The notes under the pieces: model-generated
Databases searched by the model: none
Told to the model about the DNA's origin: nothing
Seen by the model: only the letters and a program-made list of their open reading frames with translations
Program-made: the position numbers and the translations under genes
In this document: one piece after another, positions 8,938-17,434 of the stretch
Layout: the number at the start of each line of letters is the position of its first letter
Numbering within the stretch: the stretch's first letter is position 1
NCBI GenBank assembly: GCA_963640685.1
Contig: CAVIAA010000018.1
Span: forward strand, 1 to 42,637
Length of the DNA stretch: 42,637 bases
Source of the DNA: SFEL01 sp963640685
GTDB lineage: Bacteria > Bacillota > Clostridia > Christensenellales > CAG-138
Reading direction: 5' to 3'

Positions 8938-9228
8938 TTATTGGAGGAGCGAAGGCGGAATCTGCTCAGCCCTTTCCCCTGTGTCGGATTCCTCATGTGT
9001 TTTATCTTCCTCACAATACCACTTGATTATAAAATAGAAGAACAGGGCTGCCGTTACAAGTGCAATAATGAATATTCCACACTCCCACAGGACGGTGGAA
9101 ATAGATATGTAAATCATTTGGGACTGTGCAACAAGCAGATACATCAAGGACGCAATGGACAGTTCGATCATCAGCGTAAGAAAGGTATACAGAGCATATT
9201 TCCTGTATTCCTTTTTCCTGTTTTCCAT
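8938..9228 (-). CDS. Small two-pass membrane protein, unknown function
   Basis: A 96-residue protein I do not recognise. The basic N-terminus (MENRKKEYRK) is followed by two hydrophobic segments, about residues 12-34 and 42-68, then an acidic tail rich in Glu and Asp. This suggests an inner-membrane protein with both ends inside. A GGGGGGGA stretch lies seven bases before the ATG. It stands alone between the hydA terminator and the divergent ClC gene. Confidence 0.65.
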   Translation of the reverse strand: MENRKKEYRKYALYTFLTLMIELSIASLMYLLVAQSQMIYISISTVLWECGIFIIALVTAALFFYFIIKWYCEEDKTHEESDTGERAEQIPPSLLQ

Positions 9229-9286
9229 CTTCAATCCCCCCCTTTCAATTATAATTTTAAAGAAACCAAATATATCTGTCAATTGA

Positions 9287-9295
9287 TGGTATAAT
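9287..9295 (+). promoter_or_regulatory. Extended -10 promoter for the ClC gene
   Basis: TGGTATAAT gives a TGN-extended consensus -10. No convincing -35 lies 17 bases upstream, which is acceptable for extended -10 promoters. The ClC start is about 37 bases downstream. Confidence 0.5.
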
Positions 9296-9331
9296 GTACT
9301 CGTCATCAATCAGCACGAAAGGCTTATTTTT

Positions 9332-10588
9332 ATGTATAACAAGCATGACGGCAGGCGCGCATTCGACCTCACGCTGCATATTTGGCTGCACCACACACTT
9401 GTGTTTTTGAAATGGCTGCTTTGGGCAACCGTTATAGGCATAGCGCTGGGTCTGGTAGGCACCGCGTTCCACTACGCGGTGGACTTTGCACAGGAGCTGC
9501 GGCTTGCTTACCCCCGGCTGCTGTATCTGCTGCCGGTAGGTGGCCTTATCATAGTATTCATGTACCGCGCCTGCGGCGTCCGCGACGACCGCGGAGCAAA
9601 CGCCGTGCTTGAGGCAACGATAAGCGGCGAGCCGGTCAAAAAGCGCATAGCTCCGCTCATATTTGCAGGAACGGTGCTGACGCACCTTTTCGGCGGCAGC
9701 GCGGGGCGCGAGGGGGCTGCGCTGCAGCTTGGCGGCAGCATTGCGGGGCTTTTCGGCGGCATGCTTCACGCAAAGCGCGGGGAGGGCAGGGTGCTGACGG
9801 TCTGCGGTATGAGCGCCGCGTTTTCTGCCCTTTTCGGGACGCCGGTCACGGCGGCGGTTTTCGCCGTTGGCGTTGAGAGTGTCGGTGCGGTCCAGTATGC
9901 GTCGCTGTTTCCCTCGATAGTCAGTGCCTTTGTGGGTCATTTCATAGCCTCCGCACTCGGTGTTCCGCCGACCCGCTTTGAGCTGCTCGGTGCGCCGTCC
10001 CTCTCCGCCCTTCCGGTGCTTCAGGTTTTGGCCCTGTCCGTGCTCTTTGGCTGGCTTTCGGTAGTGTTCTGCAAAACCATAGTCGATACGCATCGCCTTG
10101 CGGGGCGGATAAAAAGCCCGTATCTCCGCGTGTTTGCCGGCGGCTGCGCCGTCGCGGGGGCGGCTCTTTTGTTAGGCACGCGCGATTACTGCGGCGCTGG
10201 CATGGATGTTATCTCCCGTGCTCTCTCAGGCGAGGCCGTGCCGTATGCCTTTGCCGCTAAGCTGCTCCTAACCGCCGTAACTATGGGCACCGGCTTCAAG
10301 GGCGGTGAAATAGTCCCGTCGTTCTTTGTCGGCGCGACCTTTGGCTGCGCCGTTTCCCCGCTCATCGGCCTCTCCCCCGCCTTCGGCGCGGCAATAGGGC
10401 TTGCGTCGCTTTTCTGCGGGGTTACAAACTGCCCGATAACGGCTATAATACTCTCGGTTGAGCTTTTCGGCGGAGAGGCGCTGCCCTTCTTTGCCCTCTC
10501 CTGCGCTGCAAGCTACCTGCTTTCAGGCTATAAGAGTCTATACGGCGCGCAGCGAATAGTGCTGGATAAGTGGCGCATAGGGGAATAA
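9332..10588 (+). CDS. ClC-family chloride/fluoride channel or antiporter
   Basis: A 418-residue polytopic membrane protein of the ClC superfamily. The family motif GREGAALQLGGS (about 128-139) corresponds to the GKEGP selectivity region. The second half carries GTGFKGGEIVPSFFVGATFG and a C-terminal membrane segment with NCPITAIILSVELFGG. The GSGIP anion-coordinating motif is not visible near the N-terminus, which is also true of fluoride-exporting ClC-F members, but I see no fluoride riboswitch upstream. Anion specificity is therefore open. It is monocistronic, ending in a strong terminator. Confidence 0.85.
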   Translation: MYNKHDGRRAFDLTLHIWLHHTLVFLKWLLWATVIGIALGLVGTAFHYAVDFAQELRLAYPRLLYLLPVGGLIIVFMYRACGVRDDRGANAVLEATISGEPVKKRIAPLIFAGTVLTHLFGGSAGREGAALQLGGSIAGLFGGMLHAKRGEGRVLTVCGMSAAFSALFGTPVTAAVFAVGVESVGAVQYASLFPSIVSAFVGHFIASALGVPPTRFELLGAPSLSALPVLQVLALSVLFGWLSVVFCKTIVDTHRLAGRIKSPYLRVFAGGCAVAGAALLLGTRDYCGAGMDVISRALSGEAVPYAFAAKLLLTAVTMGTGFKGGEIVPSFFVGATFGCAVSPLIGLSPAFGAAIGLASLFCGVTNCPITAIILSVELFGGEALPFFALSCAASYLLSGYKSLYGAQRIVLDKWRIGE

Positions 10589-10597
10589 AAAGTACGT

Positions 10598-10631
10598 AAA
10601 AACGCTCGGATCGTATGACCCGAGCGTTTTT
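10598..10631. terminator. Bidirectional terminator between ClC gene and tRNA-Ala
   Basis: AAAAACGCTCGG (10598-10609) and CCGAGCGTTTTT (10620-10631) form a 12-bp stem with A- and T-runs on both sides. It serves the ClC gene from the left and tRNA-Ala from the right; the last base coincides with the tRNA 3' end. Confidence 0.85.
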
Positions 10632-10706
10632 GGTGGAGCATAGCGGACTCGAACCGCTGACATCCACACTGCCAGTGTGGCACTCTACCAACTGAGCTAA
10701 TGCCCC
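10631..10706 (-). tRNA. tRNA-Ala (GGC)
   Basis: A 76-base cloverleaf with acceptor GGGGCAT/ATGCTCC, anticodon arm CCACA-CTGGCAG-TGTGG with anticodon GGC, T-arm GGTTCGAGTCC, and an encoded CCA end. Confidence 0.96.
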
Positions 10707-10723
10707 GTTTCGCAACGAGGACT

Positions 10724-10752
10724 ATTATAAAGCATCGGTGCTGTTTTGTAAA
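10724..10752 (-). promoter_or_regulatory. Promoter of tRNA-Ala
   Basis: On the minus strand TTTACA (10752-10747), a 17-base spacer and a perfect TATAAT (10729-10724) lie 17 bases upstream of the mature tRNA. Confidence 0.85.
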
Positions 10753-10794
10753 GTGTTTTTTTGAATTTCATTCAAATTCGGCAATTCAAATTTA

Positions 10795-11928
10795 TCAAAT
10801 ATAGTCCTTTTGCCGGAAATACTGGTACATCGTGCAGGTCATTCCGCCGTTGCTGAGCTTGCGGCGCTTGTCCGCCCGCTTACCATATACCTTTTCAAAT
10901 TCCCTATATGCGGTTATAACGCTCACCTGCCAGTTATCCAGCTCGTCGAATTTCCGGCGCATCTCGCGGTACAGCGCCTCCGCCTCCCGCTTTTCCATCA
11001 TGCGCTCGCCGTACGGCGGGTTGCAGACTATCAGCCCGCCGGATTTATCGCTTTGCAGCTCCTTGAGCGGGGCAGCTCTCCAGTTCACCATCACGCCCGC
11101 CTTCTTTGCGTGCTTCTTGCATAGGTCAATGCTCCTTGCGTCTATGTCGCTGCCGAGTATATTCGCTCTTGAATCGATGCGGCTGTCCCGCGCCTCCTGC
11201 CTCGCCCTTTCAAAGAGGTCGGCGCCCTGTGCAAAGTCCCATTTTTCTGCCGCGAATGGCCGCCCAAGGCCGGGGGCAATATTGTTGGCCATCATCGCAG
11301 CCTCGATAGGCATCGTTCCGCTGCCGCACATTGGGTCTATCAGCGGCCTGTCCGCACGGTAGTGCGAAAGCAGCAGAATGCCCGCCCCGAGAGTCTCTGC
11401 GAGGGGTGCCGCAACGTTGTATGTGCGGTATCCGCGCCTTGAAAGGCCCGCACCGCAGCAGTCTAATGCGACCGTTACGACGTCTCTGAGTATGCCTATC
11501 TCGATTATCATTTCTTTGCCTGTTTCCGGCAATCTTTCGTTGTTAGATGTCGACATATGGTATGTCAACATTAAACTCTCAACGATGGCTTTCTTGGCAA
11601 TTCGCTGACAATCCGACACGCTGAAGAGGGTGCTCTTCGCGCTTTTGCCGTTAACGTGTATAAAGCTATCTTTTTCGATGTAGTCGCTCCAATGTATCGC
11701 CCTCACTCCCTGAAAAAGTTCTTCAAAGCTGCGCGCCTCAAAGCTGTTAATTTCCATCAATACCCTTTCAGCCGTGCGCAGCCATAGGCAGGCTCTTGCC
11801 ATCGTCTCCAGCTCGCCCGCGAAGGTCACTTTTGCGTCATCAACCTTTTCGACATCTATACCGAGCCGCCGCAGCTCCAGCGATACGACGCTCTCCAGCC
11901 CTATTTTACAGGTCGCTATAAACCTCAT
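10795..11928 (-). CDS. THUMP-domain class I RNA methyltransferase (RlmL/YpsC-like)
   Basis: A 377-residue SAM-dependent rRNA guanine-N2 methyltransferase homologue. The N-terminal THUMP-type RNA-binding part (about 1-160) precedes a Rossmann methyltransferase. DPMCGSGTMPIEAA near 200 is the SAM motif, and CNPPYGERM near 310 is the catalytic NPPY motif for exocyclic amine methylation. The length matches the YpsC group, which lacks the second RlmK domain. Its ATG overlaps the end of the upstream TPR gene, so it is the last gene of a translationally coupled operon. The exact target nucleotide is not determinable here. Confidence 0.9.
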   Translation of the reverse strand: MRFIATCKIGLESVVSLELRRLGIDVEKVDDAKVTFAGELETMARACLWLRTAERVLMEINSFEARSFEELFQGVRAIHWSDYIEKDSFIHVNGKSAKSTLFSVSDCQRIAKKAIVESLMLTYHMSTSNNERLPETGKEMIIEIGILRDVVTVALDCCGAGLSRRGYRTYNVAAPLAETLGAGILLLSHYRADRPLIDPMCGSGTMPIEAAMMANNIAPGLGRPFAAEKWDFAQGADLFERARQEARDSRIDSRANILGSDIDARSIDLCKKHAKKAGVMVNWRAAPLKELQSDKSGGLIVCNPPYGERMMEKREAEALYREMRRKFDELDNWQVSVITAYREFEKVYGKRADKRRKLSNGGMTCTMYQYFRQKDYI

Positions 11929-13631
11929 TCCCTCTCCCCCTTGTTCAGCTTACTGACAGCGTTGTTAAAGCGAACAACGCTTATGCCGTACTTGCTGCAA
12001 AGCTCGAGCTTGGTGATATCGATATCGCACCGGCGGCAGGCCTCGTACTCCAGCGCCGCAGCAAACGCCATCACCTGCCCCTTGGATATCGGGCGGTAGC
12101 CATCGAGCCCTTCAACGTATCTGCTCCATATTTTCACGGCGGCGGATATGCAGCTGTCGTCGCGTATACCGCGCATATAGTCAACGCAGGTCTCGATCAC
12201 CTCTGCGTATGCCTTTGGCAGCCCCTTTGGCATTATCGGCACGAGGCTCACCCGGCTCTCGACCAATTCGCCGTCGATATAGCTAAGATACGGCTCCTTC
12301 GCCTTTATCGTCTTGAGCATAGCAAAGGTATCCCGCTTAAGCTCTGTGCTTTCGTCCTTGCGCAGTGCAAAATCCCGAAGTACTTCCTCCGCTGCCTCGT
12401 CCCTGAAGGAGGCTATGAAGCTCAGTATCGCCCGCTTTACCGATTGATCCGGAAGGGTGAGCCCCCATTTTGCCGTCATTCGCAGCTCGCTCCCATCCTG
12501 CCAGAGCTCAAGCAGCTTTTCATGCGGCATATGGATATAGTCATTCAGCTTCTTTATTCTGATTATGACCTCCTCGGCCGGCACCTGATAGTTGAGCATA
12601 AGGCTCATTGCCTTTGGCGTTCCGTTTATTGCAGCTCGGCATACCCCTCTGTAAAAGCGGGCAATGCTGTCCTCGTCGTCTATCTTTATCAGCTTGTCAT
12701 AGAGGCTCAGCGCATATGCCCACTCTCCGGTATAGTAGGCGCAAAGCGCAAGCCTGTGGATAATGCCGGGATCATACCGCTTTTTGCTGTGCAGCTTTTT
12801 CGCTATGGGCATTGCAAGGCCAAATTCCCGCATATCCATAAATGTTACGCACAGCCTGTTCAGGTCGTTTTCGTCCTCGGTGGATACGGTCTTGAGGTAA
12901 TCCAGCTGGCGTCTTAGGCTCACGTCGTCCTTTGCCCCGCGCATGAACACCGCAAGGTTGCAATGCGCCTGAATGTTCTCCGGATCCTCCTTGAGCACGG
13001 CGCCGACCTGCTCCGTCGCCTTGTCGTACTCGTGTACGCAGTAATAGCACAGCGCAAGGTTGTTGCGGGCATAGCTAAGCTCCGGGTGCTCGTCAACGGT
13101 TTTTTCCAATATCTCTATCGCGCCCGTGAAGTCCTCCGCCTCCATAAGCCGCCTTGCCGTTTCCGCCTGCTCATAGCCGGGCGCGGTATACTGCCCGTCC
13201 TGATATGCCTGTGCCGTGCCGTCGTCTATGGCCTCCGCCGTGTCATAGGCGGTATAGGCGAACTCGCCGTCCGGCTCCTCGTCAAGGTATCTGTCAAAGC
13301 TCATGCGAGCCTGATCGTATTCATACTGGGCGAAGAAATTACAGCCCATGCCGAAATAGACCTCTGCCGGCCTATGCTCATCGTCGCGAAACTTTATCAT
13401 TAGCAGCCGGTTGGATTCCTCCGTGCGGCCCATCGCCGTCAATATTTCCGCCATGCCAAGCACTGCGTCAGCGTTGCCCGGCTCCAGCCTTAGGGCAGCG
13501 CGGTAGCTGGCGATAGCGCCCACAAGGTCGTTTTTTTCGAGCTTATTTGAGCCGCTGCGGCAGTAAAATTCGCCGTCCCTTGCGAACGGGAGCACCTTTC
13601 CGCCTTTTGCGGCCTTTGTTTTATCGGTCAT
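11925..13631 (-). CDS. Tetratricopeptide-repeat protein, unknown function
   Basis: A 568-residue, probably cytoplasmic protein without signal peptide or membrane segment. Several TPR-like repeats are visible in the first 330 residues, for example around LVGAIASYRAALRLEPGNADA, YDKATEQVGAVLKEDPEN and WAYALSLYDKLIKID. The C-terminal half (350-568) is helical and not recognisable; it ends in a possible small helix-turn-helix-like segment. It lies nine bases after hslO and overlaps the RNA methyltransferase start. The operon links it to stress and RNA-modification genes, but no function can be assigned. Confidence 0.8.
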   Translation of the reverse strand: MTDKTKAAKGGKVLPFARDGEFYCRSGSNKLEKNDLVGAIASYRAALRLEPGNADAVLGMAEILTAMGRTEESNRLLMIKFRDDEHRPAEVYFGMGCNFFAQYEYDQARMSFDRYLDEEPDGEFAYTAYDTAEAIDDGTAQAYQDGQYTAPGYEQAETARRLMEAEDFTGAIEILEKTVDEHPELSYARNNLALCYYCVHEYDKATEQVGAVLKEDPENIQAHCNLAVFMRGAKDDVSLRRQLDYLKTVSTEDENDLNRLCVTFMDMREFGLAMPIAKKLHSKKRYDPGIIHRLALCAYYTGEWAYALSLYDKLIKIDDEDSIARFYRGVCRAAINGTPKAMSLMLNYQVPAEEVIIRIKKLNDYIHMPHEKLLELWQDGSELRMTAKWGLTLPDQSVKRAILSFIASFRDEAAEEVLRDFALRKDESTELKRDTFAMLKTIKAKEPYLSYIDGELVESRVSLVPIMPKGLPKAYAEVIETCVDYMRGIRDDSCISAAVKIWSRYVEGLDGYRPISKGQVMAFAAALEYEACRRCDIDITKLELCSKYGISVVRFNNAVSKLNKGERE

Positions 13632-13639
13632 ACGATTGC

Positions 13640-14527
13640 TTATACCTTTCCGGCCTCATCAATAAGGCCCCTTAGCTGCGCCTCATCAAAGCTGTACTTC
13701 TTATTGCAGAAGTGGCAGGTGAGCTCAGCGCCGTGCTCCTTATCTATCATATCCTCAAGCTCATCCCGGCCAAGCGAGATAAGCACCCGCTCCAGCCTCT
13801 CCCGCGTGCAGTCGCACCTGAACTCTGTTTCCATCGTTTCGATAAAGGCGATGTCTATACCGTCGAATATTTTTCTCAGTGCTTCCTCGATCGGCATTCT
13901 CTCATCCAGCATACCCGCGAGTATGCTAACCATGTCCGCCTTTTCCTGCAGCGCATCTATGACGTCATCCGGGCAGAACGGCATCGGCTGAACGATGAGC
14001 CCGCCCGCAGCCCTTACCCTGCCGTCGTGCGGGTCTACCCTTACTCCCAAGTACACCATGGACGGCTGCTGCTCGCTCAATGTAAAGTAGCGGGCAAAGT
14101 CCTCTGCTATCTCTCCGGATACCATGCTGCTCTTGCCGACATACGGCTCCTTGAGCCCAAGGTCTCTTACCACCGTAAGCTCGCCGAACCAGCCGACCGC
14201 CATGGATACATCCAGCTTGCCCTTCTCGTTCAGCGGCAGCTCCAGCGCCGGGTTCTCTATGTAGCCCTTGACGTGGCCTGCGTTGTCCGCCGTGCAAACT
14301 ATATTGCCGGCGGGGCCGCCCCCCTTTACTATGGCGGTGAGCCTGTCGTCCGCGCCCTTCATCTGCGCTCCCATCATATCGGTAACGAGCAGCGTTCTGC
14401 CCAGCGCGGCGGTGCATACCCGCGAGAGGCCGTGCAGCTCCCGCGCCATTTCGCATATATCTCTTCCGGTCACCGCTATCAGCTTGACCGTGTCGTTAGC
14501 CATCAATCCTCTTACTATTTTATCCAT
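13640..14527 (-). CDS. hslO: Hsp33 redox-regulated chaperone
   Basis: A 295-residue protein of usual Hsp33 length. The N-terminal chaperone domain contains the conserved GPAGNIVCTAD and GKLDVSMAVG regions. The C-terminal zinc site is C-D-C (near 240) and C-H-F-C (near 272), the CXC...CXXC arrangement that releases zinc and forms disulfides on oxidation. Under oxidative or heat stress it holds unfolded proteins in the cytoplasm. It follows the metzincin-like gene and precedes the TPR gene. Confidence 0.95.
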   Translation of the reverse strand: MDKIVRGLMANDTVKLIAVTGRDICEMARELHGLSRVCTAALGRTLLVTDMMGAQMKGADDRLTAIVKGGGPAGNIVCTADNAGHVKGYIENPALELPLNEKGKLDVSMAVGWFGELTVVRDLGLKEPYVGKSSMVSGEIAEDFARYFTLSEQQPSMVYLGVRVDPHDGRVRAAGGLIVQPMPFCPDDVIDALQEKADMVSILAGMLDERMPIEEALRKIFDGIDIAFIETMETEFRCDCTRERLERVLISLGRDELEDMIDKEHGAELTCHFCNKKYSFDEAQLRGLIDEAGKV

Positions 14528-14549
14528 TTTATCCTCCGTATCCGGCGTG

Positions 14550-15155
14550 CTATACGTTCCTAAACGGCAGCCTGCCCCTTTTTGCGCAGCATTCCAGCCT
14601 TTTTATATGATATTCCATAAACCCCTGCGCGTTCCCAACGCGGTACATTATATCCCTGTCGTCAACGGCTTGGCTCTTCTTTTTGAAGCTCCTCGGCCTG
14701 TATTTATCCGCAAAGCCCAGCACATGGCCAAATTCATGCTGGATAACAGAGCAGGTCACCGCCCGCTGCGCCGGCTCGCTTATGCTCCTGCCGGAAAGGT
14801 TTATGTATATATCCGGCCTGCGGAGCACAAACCGCAGCAGCTTTTGCAGCCCCATGCGCCGCGTTCCAAAGTATGCCCGGCTGACGTTTACGCGCGGGTC
14901 GTACCAGCGGCGTATGACCGGTGTTTTGTCTATCAGCCTAACGTTTATTGCCCCAAGGCTGAATCGCTCCGCAATATTTACCCTGACCTTTACCGATACA
15001 GTCCTGTCCGCCATTGCATATTCTCCGGCAATGCGTTCCAGTCCTTCCAATATCAGTTTTCTTGCCTCCTCCGGCTCCGCTGCCCGCGCATCGATATGCA
15101 GCGTAAACTCGCATACCACGGCTCCGTTTTCCTCATAAAGCCTAAGCGGTCTCAT
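14550..15155 (-). CDS. Putative cytoplasmic metzincin-like zinc metalloprotease
   Basis: A 201-residue protein. The segment HEFGHVLGFADKY (140-152) is an HExxHxxGxxD zinc motif, and DIMY near 168-171 looks like the Met-turn of metzincins. No signal peptide or membrane segment is present, which is unusual because most such proteases are secreted. The first 110 residues have no recognisable domain. It overlaps the upstream methyltransferase by four bases and precedes hslO. Proteolytic activity is inferred from the motif only; a non-catalytic zinc protein is possible. Confidence 0.65.
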   Translation of the reverse strand: MRPLRLYEENGAVVCEFTLHIDARAAEPEEARKLILEGLERIAGEYAMADRTVSVKVRVNIAERFSLGAINVRLIDKTPVIRRWYDPRVNVSRAYFGTRRMGLQKLLRFVLRRPDIYINLSGRSISEPAQRAVTCSVIQHEFGHVLGFADKYRPRSFKKKSQAVDDRDIMYRVGNAQGFMEYHIKRLECCAKRGRLPFRNV

Positions 15156-15883
15156 TTTCTTCTGCCCAGGAGCTGCACGCGCTCACTCTGTGTCCTCGGC
15201 GGCTTCTCCGTTTCAAAGTCATAGGCCGCCGGCTCAAATCCGGCCGCACGCAGCGCTTCCGTAAGCTCGTCCACGTCGTGAGCGCGCTGTATATGCCTCT
15301 CCTCAAACCTGCGGTAAAGCGCCCCCTGCCGCTCAAAAAACGTCAGGCTCATCTCTATGAGCCGGCTTTCCGGGTCGTAGTTGTTTTTCCATATATATGC
15401 GCCGCCCTCGGTATCCTCTGCAAATGTATTGCAGCCGAGTACGTTTTCCAGCTTATACCTTGAGGAAACGTCAAAGAGCAGCAGGCCGTCCGGCTTCAGC
15501 GCGGCGCTCGCCGCAGCGAAGAAATCGCTTACCTCCTTCATGGAGGTGAGGTAATTCACCCCGTCGCAGGCGCATACTATGGCATCCTGCGGGCGGTGCA
15601 GCTCAAGGCGGCGCATATCCTGCCTTACAAACGGTATCCTGAGCGCGACCCTTCTCGCCTTTTCGGATGCTATGCGCAGCATATCCTCGGATATGTCTAT
15701 GCCGGTGAGCGTATGCCCCGCGCCGGCAAGCCGCAGCGTTATTTCGCCGGTGCCGCAGGCGCAGTCTGCGACCCTGAGCCCGCTTCCGCCCATGAGCTTC
15801 AGCAGGTACTTCGCCCAGCCATCGTAATCGACATCCTTCATAAGCGGGTCATACATCCCCGCAAAATCACCGTACATTTCCAT
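15152..15883 (-). CDS. Class I SAM-dependent methyltransferase
   Basis: A 243-residue Rossmann-fold methyltransferase. SAM motif I is ADCACGTGEITLRLA (39-53), the acidic residue after strand 2 is in GIDISEDML, and motif III-like segments follow (AIVCACDGVNYL, KPDGLLLFDVSS). The closest look is to YqeM/UbiE-type small-molecule methyltransferases, but the substrate cannot be named. It is the first gene of the operon that continues into the metzincin-like gene, hslO, the TPR gene and the RNA methyltransferase. Confidence 0.85.
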   Translation of the reverse strand: MEMYGDFAGMYDPLMKDVDYDGWAKYLLKLMGGSGLRVADCACGTGEITLRLAGAGHTLTGIDISEDMLRIASEKARRVALRIPFVRQDMRRLELHRPQDAIVCACDGVNYLTSMKEVSDFFAAASAALKPDGLLLFDVSSRYKLENVLGCNTFAEDTEGGAYIWKNNYDPESRLIEMSLTFFERQGALYRRFEERHIQRAHDVDELTEALRAAGFEPAAYDFETEKPPRTQSERVQLLGRRK

Positions 15884-15917
15884 ACAGCACCCGCATTATC
15901 ATAATATTTTATTCTAT

Positions 15918-15946
15918 AATATACCCCACAGGCGTTCATCTGGCAA
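15918..15946 (-). promoter_or_regulatory. Promoter of the methyltransferase-hslO operon
   Basis: On the minus strand TTGCCA (15946-15941), a 17-base spacer and TATATT (15923-15918), 34 bases before the methyltransferase ATG. Confidence 0.75.
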
Positions 15947-15979
15947 TAGTTACCGCTTTGTGAATTTACGCTGCAAAAA

Positions 15980-16008
15980 TTGATAATCCTCGCGCCTTGG
16001 AGTATAAT
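15980..16008 (+). promoter_or_regulatory. Promoter of the LCP gene
   Basis: TTGATA (15980-15985), a 17-base spacer and a perfect TATAAT (16003-16008), 42 bases before the LCP start. It is divergent from the methyltransferase promoter. Confidence 0.8.
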
Positions 16009-16050
16009 GTCATCTGCTATAATAATATATAAAAGGAATGGCTCAAAAAA

Positions 16051-17370
16051 ATGGAGCAAAGGAAAAGCAACGGCAAAAGCCACAAAGCTATAATTATAGT
16101 GCTTCTATCCGTAATAGTCCTTGCCATCGCCGCGGTAGCCATACTTGGGCTCAGGCTGCTGAACAGCATCTCCCGCCCCGCGGATACCGTGTTTGCCGAA
16201 GCTGAGGACGATATACTCATAACCCCTGCGCCGACCACCGTGCCGGAAACTACCCCTGCACCCTCCGCGACCCCCGAGCCTACGCCCATACCCATGAGCG
16301 AGCTCTACGAGCAGACCTGGCTGGATGAGGATACGCTTGCAAGACTGCAGGCGGACGCTGCGGACGAAAGGTACATAAACGTGCTGCTTATCGGCGTTGA
16401 CCGGCGCGGCACAAAGGGCAACTCAAATACCGATGTTATGATGATAGCCACCATCGACACGGTAAACAATCGGCTCAAGCTGACCACCATAATGCGGGAT
16501 ATGCTCATAAACATACCCGGCCACGGCTACGGCAAGCTGAACTCCGCCGCTGTAAAGGGCGGAACGGAACTGCTCTTTGAAACGCTGAACAACAGCTTTT
16601 ACCTGAACCTGAGCGAATACGTTCTGGTGGATTTCAGTATGTTTGAGGAGATCGTTGACGCCCTGGGCGGCGTTACGGTAAAGATGAGTGCGGAGGAGAT
16701 AAGCGAAGCGAACGACTGCATCGCCGGGCTCAACAAGCAGCGCGGCGTAGCCTATACTTGGGACGGCTTTATATTCGCCGAGGCGGGCAACGTTAAGCTG
16801 ACCGGCAAGCAGGCGCTGGGCTATGCCCGCATACGGCATATCGACAGCGACTTTAACCGCACAAAGCGCCAGTTCAAGCTGCTCAACCAGATATACGCCC
16901 AGTTTCGCAAGGCGGACGTATCCACGCAGTACAAGCTGCTGGAGACGCTATTGCCGATGGTCGAAACGAATATGTCCAACGAGCGCATAATCTCCTGCGC
17001 AACAAAGGCGCTCAGCATGGACGTCGGCGGGCTGCTGTACTGCCGCATACCGGCGGACAACACATATAAAAGTTCAAAGTACGATAAAAAGTCCGTAGTG
17101 CTGGCAGATATCCCCGCGAACGCGAGAGCGCTGCACGAGTTCATTTTTAACTCCGCAGAGGAGGCCGAAACGGCGCAGGTGCTTTCCCCCGGCGCTTCCC
17201 TCCCGCCGCGAACGCCGACGATATATCAGGGCACAGACGGCAATTACTACTATTACAGCGACAACTCGCCTGTGTATGCTTCCCCGACAGCGGATCCAAA
17301 CGCATACTACGACCCGAACACCTACTACGACTCCGGCCAATATCCGGCTGAGATCATGCCCGCAGGCTAA
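16051..17370 (+). CDS. LytR-CpsA-Psr (LCP) family cell-wall glycopolymer transferase
   Basis: A 439-residue membrane-anchored protein. A basic N-terminus is followed by one transmembrane helix (about 12-35), a Pro/Thr-rich linker (about 52-80), and an LCP domain starting at YINVLLIGVDRRG. LCP hallmarks include NTDVMMIATID, LTTIMRDMLINIPGHG and the ALGYARIRHIDSDFNRTKRQ segment with conserved arginines. The C-terminus is Tyr/Asn/Asp-rich. LCP enzymes attach teichoic-acid-like or capsular polymers to peptidoglycan on the outer membrane face. The gene has its own promoter and a strong terminator. Confidence 0.93.
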   Translation: MEQRKSNGKSHKAIIIVLLSVIVLAIAAVAILGLRLLNSISRPADTVFAEAEDDILITPAPTTVPETTPAPSATPEPTPIPMSELYEQTWLDEDTLARLQADAADERYINVLLIGVDRRGTKGNSNTDVMMIATIDTVNNRLKLTTIMRDMLINIPGHGYGKLNSAAVKGGTELLFETLNNSFYLNLSEYVLVDFSMFEEIVDALGGVTVKMSAEEISEANDCIAGLNKQRGVAYTWDGFIFAEAGNVKLTGKQALGYARIRHIDSDFNRTKRQFKLLNQIYAQFRKADVSTQYKLLETLLPMVETNMSNERIISCATKALSMDVGGLLYCRIPADNTYKSSKYDKKSVVLADIPANARALHEFIFNSAEEAETAQVLSPGASLPPRTPTIYQGTDGNYYYYSDNSPVYASPTADPNAYYDPNTYYDSGQYPAEIMPAG

Positions 17371-17393
17371 GCTGCATATTAACCTATCCGCAG

Positions 17394-17434
17394 GCGTTGC
17401 CATAGAATGAACTATGGCGACGCTTTTTGTTTTT
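17394..17434 (+). terminator. Strong terminator after the LCP gene, overlapping the next start codon
   Basis: GCGTTGCCATAG and CTATGGCGACGC pair over 12 bp (one G-U) around a six-base loop, followed by TTTTTGTTTTT. The ATG of the following reading frame lies inside the 3' arm. Confidence 0.85.

Noticed and set aside
9240..9331. Fluoride riboswitch ahead of the ClC gene
   Set aside because: The conserved crcB-type core motifs are not visible; only an extended -10 promoter is supported.
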